The translations under genes were made by a program, and so were the position numbers. This document shows, piece by piece, positions 1 through 9,000 of a stretch of 64,000 nucleotides of DNA. Below the pieces are notes generated by a model. That model was not told where the DNA came from. It searched no databases and saw nothing but the letters and a program-made list of their open reading frames with translations. Position 1 is the first letter of the stretch. The number at the start of each line of letters is the position of its first letter. Source of the stretch: Streptantibioticus rubrisoli (lineage in GTDB: Bacteria; Actinomycetota; Actinomycetes; Streptomycetales; Streptomycetaceae); the NCBI RefSeq assembly GCF_024436055.1, contig NZ_JANFNH010000005.1, positions 209,796 through 273,795 on the forward strand, given 5' to 3'.

Positions 1-336
1 TGGCGAAACGGAAGCGTCGGACCCGCTCGACTGCGCTTGTTTCTCGGGCCCGCATCGCCCGCGCCGTCCCTGGACGATCAAGCACATCAATTTCAGGCTC
101 GCGCCGCGACAACCGGCTGTCAACGCCCGTCCGGCCCCGCCCTGTGGCTCACCGGTTCAGGTCCTGGCAGCCCCACCAGCGCGAAGAGGCCGGATACTCG
201 ATCGAGTGTCCGACCCCTTCTGCTTGCCGCTGGCGGGAGTTGACCCGGTCGGGCCTAGGTCACCGTTCTATATCGGCCGGTGTGTATCATCGGGCGCATC
301 GGAGGACTCCCAACGTAAGAAGGACGAGGTCGCGCG
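1..336. other. Leading intergenic stretch
   Basis: I see no tRNA, no convincing coding frame and no repeat in the first 336 bases. The last 100 bases should hold the promoter of the small downstream gene. A TTGACC hexamer at 240-245 is followed by T/A-rich stretches near 266-273 and 283-290, but the spacing is not a clean match to a housekeeping promoter, so I do not name one. Confidence 0.4.
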
Positions 337-477
337 GTGAAGAAGTTTCTCCTGGTCGCACTGGCCGCCATCGGCGGGCTCCTCGTGTACCGCCAGATCC
401 AGGCGGACCGCGCCGAGCAGGACCTGTGGACGGAGGCGACCGACTCCGTACCGGCAGGTTCCGGCACGAGCGCCTGA
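337..477 (+). CDS. DLW-39 family small protein
   Basis: A 46-residue protein starting at GTG, preceded by AAGGACGAGG as ribosome-binding site. It begins MKKFLLVALAAIGG, a short hydrophobic segment that looks like a membrane anchor or uncleaved signal. A polar region with the signature RAEQDLW follows, the trademark of the actinobacterial DLW-39 family. From memory this family lies close to gyrA in Streptomyces, which fits this window. Its function is unknown. It is followed at once by a strong hairpin, so it is probably a monocistronic unit. It is too short for most length-based gene callers. Confidence 0.85.
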   Translation: MKKFLLVALAAIGGLLVYRQIQADRAEQDLWTEATDSVPAGSGTSA

Positions 478-502
478 GCCCCGTATCCATAGTCTCAGTC
501 GG

Positions 503-527
503 GCCCCGACCGCCTCGCGGTCGGGGC
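503..527 (+). terminator. Terminator after DLW-39 gene
   Basis: A perfect 10-bp inverted repeat GCCCCGACCG / CGGTCGGGGC with a 5-base loop begins 26 bases after the DLW-39 stop codon and is followed by TTC. GC-rich hairpins without a long U tract are the usual Streptomyces terminator form. Confidence 0.7.
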
Positions 528-603
528 TTCGCCATTGGGCTCACTATTGAATTCGCATACGCACATCAATATCTTCGCGTAAGCAAAGATCGAGGGGTGG
601 GGC

Positions 604-1848
604 GTGGCAAGGGACCGGCAAGGCATCCTGGCGGCGCTCGCGGTGCTGGTGGCCCTTGCGCTGCCCGGCGCGAGCGCGGCGGCGGACACCGCCCCGCAGG
701 GCTGGGTACCGCACGGTGAGCGGATATCCGGCACGGCCAGGAGCGGTAGTGCGCCGCGGCTGACGGCCGGACACACCTACCAGGACACCCTCGCCAAGGG
801 CGGCACCAAGTACTACGCGATACGCCTCGACGCGCGCTCCTCCGCGTATCTGTCGGTCTTCGCCGTTCCGCCGCGCGGTAGCCGGGTCGGCTTCCTCGAC
901 GGCGTCAGCCTGAAGTTATCCGGCCGGGACGGCACGCCGTGCGACGCGTACGACGCGCGGTTCGGCGCGGACGGTGCCGTCCAGCCGGTGGGCGGCGCCG
1001 TGGTGCGCACCATCCGGCCGGACGGCGGCTGCCAGCAGGCCGGTGACTACCTGCTGTCCGTGCAGCGGGTCAACGCGGCGGCCTCCAGCGCCGAGGACTG
1101 GCCGCTGGACATCCGCTATATGTCCGAACCCCCGGTGAGCGCGGTGGAATCCGGCCCCGTACAGAGCTATACGACGGCCACACCGCCGGTCATCAACGGC
1201 TCGCCCACAGCGGTCACCGGTGCCCCCGACATGGACGGCGACACCGCCCGACTGCCCGGTAGCGGTGTCTACCAGGACCATCTGGCGCCCGGTGAAACGC
1301 ACTTCTACCGGATCCCGGTCGACTGGGGCCAACGGCTCGTCGCCACCGCCGAGTTCGCCAACGCCGGTACCACCGGCAGCGGCGGCTTCTCCACCAGCGG
1401 CGTACGTCTGGTGCTCTACAACCCGGCCCGTGGTCTGGTGAGCGACGCGACCGCCTCATACAGCGGTGCGCAGGCGGCCGTCACCGCCCAGACTCCCACC
1501 GTGGACTACCTCAACCGGGACTCCACGGACGTGCGGGTCAACTCCGCGCCGGTGGCCGGTTGGTACTACGCGCAGCTCAGCCTCCACCCCGACGTGGCGA
1601 AGTACACCACCGGCGGCGTGGACGTCACCCTGCGGCTCGCCGTCACCGGCACCCGGAAGCCCGGCCCGCACTACACAGGTGACGCCACCAGCGCCGGATT
1701 CGGCGTCACCGCGGACTCGACCTCCGGCGACGACGGCGGTGCCACCCCCAACCGCATGCTGCTGGCCGTCGGCTACGGCGGCGTGGTCACCGGCACCCTG
1801 CTGGTGGCCGGACTCGCCGTATGGGCGGTACGGGCCCGCAGACGGTGA
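604..1848 (+). CDS. Secreted, C-terminally anchored protein with a TTA codon
   Basis: A 414-residue protein starting at GTG after GAGGGGTGGGGC. Residues 1-27 are a signal peptide with a likely AxA cleavage before ADT. The last 30 residues are one membrane span followed by RARRR, so it is probably displayed outside the cell and tail-anchored. Two related segments, near residues 57-85 (YQDTLAKGG...YYAIRL) and 220-245 (YQDHLAPGE...FYRIPV), look like two copies of a beta-rich PPC-like domain. Codon 105 (916-918) is TTA, which in Streptomyces needs the bldA tRNA. It faces a kinase gene and the stop codons lie 1 base apart. Function unknown. Confidence 0.8.
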   Translation: MARDRQGILAALAVLVALALPGASAAADTAPQGWVPHGERISGTARSGSAPRLTAGHTYQDTLAKGGTKYYAIRLDARSSAYLSVFAVPPRGSRVGFLDGVSLKLSGRDGTPCDAYDARFGADGAVQPVGGAVVRTIRPDGGCQQAGDYLLSVQRVNAAASSAEDWPLDIRYMSEPPVSAVESGPVQSYTTATPPVINGSPTAVTGAPDMDGDTARLPGSGVYQDHLAPGETHFYRIPVDWGQRLVATAEFANAGTTGSGGFSTSGVRLVLYNPARGLVSDATASYSGAQAAVTAQTPTVDYLNRDSTDVRVNSAPVAGWYYAQLSLHPDVAKYTTGGVDVTLRLAVTGTRKPGPHYTGDATSAGFGVTADSTSGDDGGATPNRMLLAVGYGGVVTGTLLVAGLAVWAVRARRR

Positions 1849-1849
1849 G

Positions 1850-3001
1850 CTACGCCACGGCGAGCGCCCAGATGCCCACCGCGAAGCAGAGCACCGCCAC
1901 CACCAGCACCGGCACCACCACCTTGGCCCGCGGTGCGGGCACCTTCCGCGCCGCCGCCGGTCGGTCCGCCACCGGCACCGAGGTGTACCGCCTGGTCGTC
2001 CCGGCCAGCGGCACGGTCGGCGAGTAGGGCGGGGTGCCGCGCACCCCGGCCCACGCCACGGGCGCGCTCAGCCCGTCGGCTCCGGTGAACTCCCCGGCGC
2101 TGTCGTCCGGTGCGGTGAGCCGGACCGGGCCGTCGGGGCCGAACCCCTCGGGCAGCGGCCCGAGTTGGTCGAACACCTCAATGGGCTCCTCGTCGATGTC
2201 CGGCTCGGGCAACAGCTCCATCGCCGCCGCCAGCGCCTTGCGCGCCCCGGTGGGGGTACGGAACCTGGCCTCCGGGTTCGGGTTCAGCAAGGTGGCGATG
2301 ACCTGCCACAACGGCTCGGGCACGCCCTGCGGGGCGGCTGGCACGCCGTACTCCAGGAACCGCTCGACCAGTGCCTGGGAGTCCGGTTTGCGGCCGGTGA
2401 GCAGGAAGAGGGCGACCAGGCCGACCGCGTACAGGTCGGCGGGGAAGTCCGGTTCCGCGCCCGCCAGTTGCTCGGGGGCGAAGTAACCCGGCGTGCCGAC
2501 CACGTAGTTGGTGTCGGTCAGCCGCGGCTCGCCCTTGCGCATCGCGATCCCGAAGTCGGACAGCCGCACATGCGGACGGCCCGTTCCGGTCGCCTCCAGC
2601 AGCACGTTGGCGGGCTTGATGTCCCGGTGCACCACGCCCTCCGCGTGCACCGCGGTCAGCCCGGCCAGCAACTGGTCCAGCAGCACGCACACATACCGCG
2701 GCGGCAGCGGTCCGTAGTCCCCGACCAGGTGCGCCAGCGAACCGCCGCGCACCAGATCCATGGTGAACAGCACCTTCTCGTCGTCCGCCGCCCAACTCGC
2801 CGGGGCCAGTACGTGCGGGTGGTCGATGCGCAGCGCTTGCTCGCGTACGAAACGCAGCAGCGAGTGCGCGTCGCCCTGCTGGAGCACCTTGGCCGCCACG
2901 TATCTGCGCCGCCGCAGGTCCCAGGCGCGCCAGACCGCCCCCACCCCGCCGCGCCCGATCGGGTCGACCAGTTCGTAGCGGCCCGCGAAGACCTCACCCA
3001 T
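1850..3001 (-). CDS. Membrane-anchored Ser/Thr protein kinase without sensor domain
   Basis: A 383-residue Hanks-type kinase. It has a glycine-rich loop (GRGGVGAVW), an AAK lysine, the catalytic loop VVHRDIKPANVLL and SDFGIA, so it is an active RD-type kinase. The kinase domain fills residues 8-260. A proline/alanine-rich linker follows, and the protein ends with one membrane span (VVVPVLVVAVLCFAVGIWALA) and almost no outside part. No PASTA or other sensor domain is present. It is transcribed 30 bases behind an HTH-regulator gene and is probably cotranscribed with it. The signal must come through a partner or the juxtamembrane region (inference). Confidence 0.93.
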   Translation of the reverse strand: MGEVFAGRYELVDPIGRGGVGAVWRAWDLRRRRYVAAKVLQQGDAHSLLRFVREQALRIDHPHVLAPASWAADDEKVLFTMDLVRGGSLAHLVGDYGPLPPRYVCVLLDQLLAGLTAVHAEGVVHRDIKPANVLLEATGTGRPHVRLSDFGIAMRKGEPRLTDTNYVVGTPGYFAPEQLAGAEPDFPADLYAVGLVALFLLTGRKPDSQALVERFLEYGVPAAPQGVPEPLWQVIATLLNPNPEARFRTPTGARKALAAAMELLPEPDIDEEPIEVFDQLGPLPEGFGPDGPVRLTAPDDSAGEFTGADGLSAPVAWAGVRGTPPYSPTVPLAGTTRRYTSVPVADRPAAARKVPAPRAKVVVPVLVVAVLCFAVGIWALAVA

Positions 3002-3031
3002 GCCGCGCGCCCCTCAGACGTAGTGTTCGCT

Positions 3032-3583
3032 TCAGTCCTGATGCGCCTCGAAGTGCGCCACGGCGTCATCGGTGCGCCCGGCGCCGTACACACGGAGGAA
3101 CTCTGCCAGTTGCGGATGGCTGTCGGCGAGGGCGCCTGCCGCGCTCAGCAACTCGTCGGCCGAGCTCAGCGACCGCAGCAGCGACTGGATCTCCCGCACC
3201 ACCCGGCGCGGCGACGGCACCGCCCGCCCGCCGGTGGACTGCGTGGCGCTGCCCAGCAGCGTGGCCCCGGCCGCCTCCCGGATCTCCTCCATCCGCGCGG
3301 CCGCCTCGACGGCCGTCACCGCACCGTCCGCCACCTGCGCGGACAGCTCCCGCAACAGTTGCAGCCGCTGCACCACCGCCGGGTTGCCGATCTTGGCCCG
3401 CTGCCCGCTCATCAACTGCGACAGCATCGGCGCGGACAGCCCGAGCACCGAGGCGAGCCGGGCCTGGTTCAGCCCGAGGTCCCCGATCAGCCGCCGGAAC
3501 AGATCCCCCAGCGGCTCCCCGTACCACCCCCGCTGCTGCTCCCGCGCCCGAACAGCGGCGTCCTGCGGCGACGAGGTGTCCAT
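3032..3583 (-). CDS. HTH (XRE-like) DNA-binding protein
   Basis: 183 residues when started at the ATG at 3583, which has a good site (CAGGAG) 6 bases upstream. A longer frame exists upstream but lacks a ribosome-binding site. Residues about 25-65 form a lambda-repressor-like helix-turn-helix: LNQARLASVLGLSAPMLSQL with the family pattern of two short helices. The rest is helical and unassigned. It lies directly upstream of the membrane kinase gene, so a kinase-regulator pair is plausible. Whether the kinase phosphorylates it is inference. Confidence 0.85.
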   Translation of the reverse strand: MDTSSPQDAAVRAREQQRGWYGEPLGDLFRRLIGDLGLNQARLASVLGLSAPMLSQLMSGQRAKIGNPAVVQRLQLLRELSAQVADGAVTAVEAAARMEEIREAAGATLLGSATQSTGGRAVPSPRRVVREIQSLLRSLSSADELLSAAGALADSHPQLAEFLRVYGAGRTDDAVAHFEAHQD

Positions 3584-3720
3584 CCCAGCTCCTGTTTGCG
3601 GCTGCGAATACAGCAAAACCATCCTACGAACCCCGCCCCACCTCCGCTCCAGCCGAAACCGTGTACAAGATTCCCCCGGGTACCCGGTACCCTGGTCTGC
3701 GGCGTGCTCACCCACGCCGA

Positions 3721-3793
3721 GGGGCCTTAGCTCAGTTGGTAGAGCGCTGTCTTTGCATGGCAGATGTCAGGGGTTCGACTCCCCTAGGCTCCA
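3721..3793 (+). tRNA. tRNA-Ala(TGC)
   Basis: A complete cloverleaf of 73 bases. The acceptor GGGGCCT pairs with AGGCTCC (one G-T). The D arm contains AGCTCAGTTGGTAGAGC. The anticodon stem CTGTC/GGCAG encloses the loop TTTGCAT with anticodon TGC, and the T arm is GGGGTTCGACTCCCC. The discriminator is A and CCA is not encoded. The genes just downstream look like accessory content, so the 3' end may have served as an integration site, although no integrase is present. Confidence 0.98.
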
Positions 3794-3935
3794 CTCCTAA
3801 CTCGTAACGTGCGTGCTATCCCACCGCGACCGCGGTGCCGACGATGAGCGCGACCCCCACGCCTTGCCCTGACTGCCCTGGAGCTGTGTCAGGAAGCTGT
3901 TGATCAGCTGGCGGGACGGCTCCGGGCACCAGCGT

Positions 3936-3962
3936 TCCGATCTCTCCGATCTCTCCGATCTT
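3936..3962. repeat. Three 9-bp tandem repeats in the post-tRNA gap
   Basis: TCCGATCTC, TCCGATCTC and TCCGATCTT stand head to tail. They lie in the 290-base gap between tRNA-Ala and the DUF1360 gene, in which I see no convincing gene. Confidence 0.8.
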
Positions 3963-4083
3963 CGTCGAGCCTCGTGACTCATCGGGTCACTCGTTGGGCG
4001 TACAGGCGATCGCGGCCCACACCGTGGCGGCATAACGTCGAAGGCCCCCGGTACCCGCCGGGCTCGTGCGATCGGGAGGGTGT

Positions 4084-4614
4084 GTGGGACAGCGACGGCA
4101 GCAGCGCGGCTGGTGGGCGCGGCTCCACAGCAGCTATGAGCAGGGCACAGACGAAGCCGGGGAGGGGCGCCCGCTGGCCGGTTACAGCGTGCTTCTCGGG
4201 GGCTACGCACTCCTGGCGGCTTGCGCTGCCGCCGCAGCGGTGAGACGTGGGCCACTCCCATACCGGCCCGCCGCGAGCGATCTGGCGCTGCTGGGTGTGG
4301 CGACGTTCCGGGCCAGCCGGATACTGGCCAAGGACGCTGTGATGTCGCCGCTGAGGGCGCCCTTCACCATGTACCAGGGCACCAGCGGTCCGGGTGAGGT
4401 CGTGGAGACCCCCCGTACCGGTCCGGTACGGCACGCGGTGGGTGAGCTGCTGACCTGGCCGTTCTGCCTGACCCAGTGGCTGGCCACCATCGGTCTCGCC
4501 GGACTCGCGGCGGCTCCGCGGACAACTCGCTGGATCGCGGGCGGAATGACCGCTGTGGCCGTAGCCGACACGCTGCAACTGGGGTACGCCAGATTGCAGG
4601 AGAGCGCGGGCTGA
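4084..4614 (+). CDS. DUF1360 family membrane protein
   Basis: 176 residues when started at GTG 4084, which has GGGAGGG just upstream; a GTG at 4066 would add six residues but has no such site. The protein has a membrane span near residues 35-55 and the DUF1360 signature: FRASRILAKDAVMSPLRAPF, then an acidic EVVE and GELLTWPFCLTQWLAT. In most members the W before PFC is a cysteine, so one of the usual two cysteines seems lost here. A second hydrophobic stretch follows to the C terminus. The family is found mainly in Bacillus and actinobacteria and has no established role. Confidence 0.85.
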   Translation: MGQRRQQRGWWARLHSSYEQGTDEAGEGRPLAGYSVLLGGYALLAACAAAAAVRRGPLPYRPAASDLALLGVATFRASRILAKDAVMSPLRAPFTMYQGTSGPGEVVETPRTGPVRHAVGELLTWPFCLTQWLATIGLAGLAAAPRTTRWIAGGMTAVAVADTLQLGYARLQESAG

Positions 4615-4699
4615 CCACGGCACCTGGCGGGCGGCAGGCCCTGCCGGTGTGTGGACGGGATGGCCGCCTCCAAAGCGTCCAAAGGTGCAGCGACCGCGG

Positions 4700-5215
4700 T
4701 CAGGAAGCCGGGAGGGCGTGCGCTACCCGCTGGAGATGCAGGCGTTCGAGAGTGGCGCCCTGGTCGCGTGCGCGGTCGAGCAGGCCGTCGAGCCGACGCT
4801 TGTCGAGACGCTCGTGGCCGTCCGCCACTTCGCGCAGCGCACGCCACCCCAATGCCTTGCCCTCGACCCCGATCCGGAGCATCTCCAGCTCCAGCAGGGA
4901 GCTGAGCGGCGAGCGACGCACCAACTGGCGGTTCCCCTTAAGACGCCCGGCCTTCTCGGCGAGCCAACCGGCGCCCGCCTTGTAGCGGCGGGGCCGCACA
5001 CCGAGCGCCCTCATGATGTCCAGAAGCGATGCCCGATCCTCCGCGATCTCGGCCGCCAGCCGCCGCAGCTCCTGAGCGGTTGCCGCGTGGCGTTCTGCCT
5101 TGGCCATCCGGCGGGCCAGTTCCGTGCCGAGCGTGGCGCCGGCCAAGTGATCGTTGAGGTAGACCCCAAGCAAACTCAACCGGTCGCTTCTCGGGTCCCG
5201 CAGACAGGCGGTCAT
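4700..5215 (-). CDS. Hypothetical helical protein
   Basis: 171 residues from the ATG at 5215, with GGAGGG 8 bases upstream; a TTG one codon earlier is possible. The protein is basic, rich in Arg, Leu and Glu, with long predicted helices and no signal peptide or membrane span. It resembles conserved Streptomyces proteins of unknown function that are built as a helical bundle (pattern LGVYLNDHLAGAT near the start). I do not recognise a named domain. It stands alone between an accessory membrane protein and a decayed oxidoreductase gene. Confidence 0.7.
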   Translation of the reverse strand: MTACLRDPRSDRLSLLGVYLNDHLAGATLGTELARRMAKAERHAATAQELRRLAAEIAEDRASLLDIMRALGVRPRRYKAGAGWLAEKAGRLKGNRQLVRRSPLSSLLELEMLRIGVEGKALGWRALREVADGHERLDKRRLDGLLDRARDQGATLERLHLQRVAHALPAS

Positions 5216-5466
5216 CAACTGCCCTCCTCTCTCGGGCCGTCAGCGCACCGTGGGCAGATGCTGGTTCGATTACGGCGGCAGGGCTGACCTGCAACCTCAA
5301 CCCACCGAGTAGCCCCTGCCTGCGGCACTAAACACGGAACCGAACCGTGAGGACACGGCACAAACGGCTGGGTCTCCGCAAGGGGCGCTGTCCGCCTAGC
5401 CTTCGGGTACCTCTGGGGCGGTGCGCAGTGCGGCCGGACGGGGAATCGCGAACCGAACGTCTTTGA

Positions 5467-5755
5467 CTCCGGGTGAGTAGTGGACGACCGGGGCAGGCCA
5501 ACCACTCCCGCGACCTCCCGACCAGGCCGCTGGTATGCGATGGCGATCGGCTGGTGGAGAGCGACTGGGACACCGCGATGGGCCGGATCGTCGCCCGCAG
5601 TACTGCACCCTCGCCGTGATCGCCCGAGCGGGGGTCGGCACCAACCATCTGGACGGCAACACCCGCCTGCGTACGGTCACCGCTGACGAGGCGCACCGAG
5701 CACCCCGCCGTCCACCTGGCGCCGCGTCCGGGCACCAATCTGGCACCTTCCGGCA
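5467..5755 (+). pseudogene. Remnant of a molybdopterin oxidoreductase (nitrate reductase type)
   Basis: Three pieces typical of the large subunit of assimilatory nitrate reductase-like enzymes lie in the right order but in shifting frames. Piece A (frame of 5521) reads TRPLVCDGDRLVESDWDTAM then GRIVARS. Piece B (frame of 5601) reads YCTLAVIARAGVGTNHLDGN then TRLRTVTA. Piece C (frame of 5698) reads HPAVHLAPRPGTNLA. The intact enzyme has extra sequence between A and B, and a long cofactor-binding region between B and C. The N-terminal iron-sulfur cysteines and the whole C-terminal half are missing. This is a decayed gene with at least two internal deletions. Confidence 0.75.
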
Positions 5756-6040
5756 TGCCTCCTGACGGGCGCACACGCCCGTGGTCGGAGGGGTGCGTCG
5801 TGAGTGGTACGGCGTGCAAGACCTGCGGCGGATCACCACGGCTGATGTCGTCTTCGAGGCGAACGACTTGGGTCGGCTGATGCCTGTCCAACCGCCGGTG
5901 CATTTCGGGTTCGCTTCCGTCTCCCGCAAGCCCGTCGTCGTACAGCTCACCACGGACACCATGACGGTGTCTGGGGGCCACAGGCCCTCCGGCGTACCGC
6001 TCGATGAGTCTGAACTCCGTCCCAAGGGACAATCACCCCC
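5756..6040. other. Gap upstream of the large regulator
   Basis: An open frame runs from about 5781 into the regulator in another phase, but its composition is not protein-like and I find no family motif. This stretch is probably degenerate sequence belonging to the decayed oxidoreductase locus plus the promoter of the regulator. The regulator has only a weak ribosome-binding site (AAGGGAC, 10 bases ahead of GTG). Confidence 0.4.
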
Positions 6041-9000
6041 GTGCGATTCGGGATTCTGGGGGAGACGCGGGCGCTGCGCAGGGATGGTGCGGTGGTCGCG
6101 CTGGGTGGGGCGGTGCGGCGGGCGGTGTTCGCGTTGCTGCTGCTGGACGCGGGGCGGGCCGTGCCGGTGGAGCGGCTGGTGGACGGGGTGTACGGGACGG
6201 AGCCACCGGCGGGGGCCGTCAACGCCGTGCAGGCACAGGTGTCGCGGTTGCGTGCCGTGCTGGACGAGCCCATCGAACGCCATCCCGGCGGCTACCGGTT
6301 CGCCGTCGACCCGGACGAGGTGGATGTGCACCGCTTCGAGCGGCTGGCCGGGCTCGGGCGCGCCGCCCTCGGCGCGGGTGACCCGGTACGGGCGGCCGGG
6401 CTGCTGCGGGAGGCGCTGGCGGTGTGGCGGGGGCCCGCACTGGCCGATGTGGGTGCGGCGCCGTTCGCCGCGGGGCAGGTCGCCAGGATCGAGGAGTCGC
6501 GGCTGGCGGCCCTGGAGGACCGCGTCGCCGCCGACCTGGCGCTCGGCGCGCACCGCGAACTCGTCCCGGAACTGCGCGACTTGGTCGCCGCCAACCCGCT
6601 GCGGGAGCGGCTGCGCGCCCAGCTGATGCACGCGCTGCACGGCGCCGGGCAGGGCGCCGAGGCGCTGGCGGTGTACGAGGAGGCGCGCCGGACCCTGGCC
6701 GAGGACCTCGGCGCCGACCCCGGGCCCGAGCTGAACCGGGCACACCTCGCGGTACTGCGCGCGGACCCGGTGCCCGACAAACCCGCACGCCATGGCCTCC
6801 CGGCCCAACTGGGCGGATTCGTGGGACGGGCCGACGAACTGGCCGCCATCGAGCGGTGGTTGGCCACCGAGCGGCTGGTCACGCTGATCGGTCCCGGAGG
6901 CGCGGGCAAGACCCGGCTGTCGGTCGAGGCGGCCGGACGGCACCCGGGCGAGGTGTGCTTCGTCGGCCTGTCCGGGGCCAGCGACGGCGCCGAAGTGCCG
7001 CAGACGCTGCTGGGCGCACTCGGCGTGCGCGACGCGAGCCGGATGACCGGATCCCGCGACACGCGCGATCCGGTGGCGCGGCTGACGGCGGTGCTCGCCG
7101 ACCGTCCCACCCTGCTGGTGCTCGACAACTGCGAGCACCTCGTCGAGGACGTCGCCTCGCTCGTCGCCCGGCTGCTCGCCGACTGCCCGGGGCTGCGGGT
7201 GCTCGCCACCAGCCGCGAGGCGCTCGGCATCACCGGCGAAGTCCTGTGCGCCGTCACGCCGTTGCCGCTGCCGCCGCCGGGGACCGACGCCCAGGTGGCG
7301 CGGGACTTCCCCGCGGTGCGGCTGTTTCTGCAACGTGCCGCCGCCGTCCGCCCGGACGCCGTGCGGGATGGCGATCTGGCGGCGGTGCTGCGGGTCTGCG
7401 AGGCGCTCGACGGGCTGCCGCTCGCCATCGAGTTGGCCGCGGCCCGGTTGCGCTCGCTCTCCGCGGCCGACATCGCGGCCCGGCTCAGCGCACTGCCGTC
7501 CGCTCGTGACCAGCGGTTCCAACTGCTGTCCCGGGGCAGTCGTACCGCCCAGCCACGGCAGCGGACGCTGCGCGCGGTCGTCGACTGGAGCTGGCAACTG
7601 CTCACCGAACCGGAGCGCGCCGTACTGCGCCGGGCTGCCGTCTTTGCCGGGGGCTGGACGCTGGCCGCCGCCGAGGCGGTCTGCGCGGACCCGACGGCGG
7701 GCGCCGAGGCGGGCATCGAGGCGGCCGACGTGCTCGACCTGACCGAGTCGCTGGTCGACAAGTCGCTGGTGGTGGCCGACCGGTCCGACGGCTCGGACAG
7801 CGTGCGCTACCGCATGCTGGAGACGATCCGCGCCTACTGCGCGGAACGGCTAGAAGCCGCCGGTGAGGCCGGTGCCGTACGCCGCGCGCACAGCGGGTAC
7901 TTCGGCGAACTGGCCACCGCCGCCGAACCGCACCTGCGTGGTGCGCGGCAACTCCACTGGCTGGCACGGATCCGCGCCGAGCACGACAACCTGCACACCG
8001 CGCTGCGCCGCGCCGTCGCGGACGGCGACACCACCACCGCGCTGCGGTTCTTCGGCGGACTGTCCACCTACTGGGCACTGCGCGGGATGCGGTACGAGGG
8101 CGCCGCCCCGGCCCGGCAGGTGCTGGCCGCGCTCAGCCCGAACCCGCCCGCCGGGCTGGCGGAGGAGTACGCGCTGTGCGTGCTGGCGGCGGCGTCCGAC
8201 GGGTCCGACGCCGAGGGCCTGGCACCGCACCTGGCCGCGGCCCGGAAGGTCGCCGGGCGCGGGGGACCGCTGCCACGGCGGTACCCCGTGCTGATGCTGC
8301 TGTGGGGGACGTACGAGGGGGTGCCGACGGGGTCGGTGCCGCTGGAGCCCGCGGAGCCGTCGGATGTGTGGTCCGGTGCGCTGATGCGGCTGGGCGCCGG
8401 TGTCCAACTGTGGCTCACGCAGGCCGAACTGGTCGGCGGCGCCGCTGAGATGGACCGCGCGCTCACTGACTTCCGTACGCTAGGCGATCGTTGGGGCATG
8501 GCGATGGCCCTGTCGTGGCGCGCCTTTCTCGCCGCGTTCCAGGACGAACCCAGGCGTGCCATCGAGCTGTTCGACCAGGCGCTGGCGCTCAGTGCGGAGT
8601 TGGACGCCGATCAGGAGATGGTGGAGGAGCTGGCGCTGCGTTCCGAGAGCCTGGCGCGGGTCGGCGAGTTCGAGGCGGCGGACGCCGGGTTCCGGCGGGC
8701 GGCCGAACTCGCGCGCTCCATGGGCGCGTTGGAGGCGCTCGCCGCGGCGCACCGTGGGCTGGGCGAGAGCGCATGGCTGCGGGGGGAGTACGGGGAGGCC
8801 CGCAGGCTGTGTGAACTGGCGCTGCGCGAGTGCCCGGCCGGAGGGTTCGCCGGTGAGCTGGCCCGGGCGGACACCCTCGTCGTACTGGCCAGGACGGCGG
8901 TGGCGGAGGGCGACGCGGAGACGGCGCGGGGGCACCTCGCGGAGGTGAGCGGTTCCGCGCTACGCGTACTGCCGGTGGCGGTACGGGTCGCTCAGGCGCG

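Noticed and set aside
1466..3730. A 754-codon open frame on the plus strand across the kinase and HTH genes
   Set aside because: It is antisense to two clearly coding genes and rich in Arg, Pro and His in the way of GC-rich shadow frames, with no family motif.
3816..3929. A 37-residue minus-strand reading frame just behind tRNA-Ala, ending in a hydrophobic stretch
   Set aside because: No ribosome-binding site, no positively charged tail, and it runs back into 9-bp tandem repeats; chance is the simpler explanation.
5781..6026. Plus-strand open frame between the decayed oxidoreductase and the SARP gene
   Set aside because: No family motif, no ribosome-binding site, and it merges out of frame with the regulator; probably degenerate sequence.
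5396..7597. A 733-codon minus-strand open frame under the SARP regulator
   Set aside because: It is opposite to the NB-ARC gene, whose motifs are exact; the shadow has no recognisable domain.
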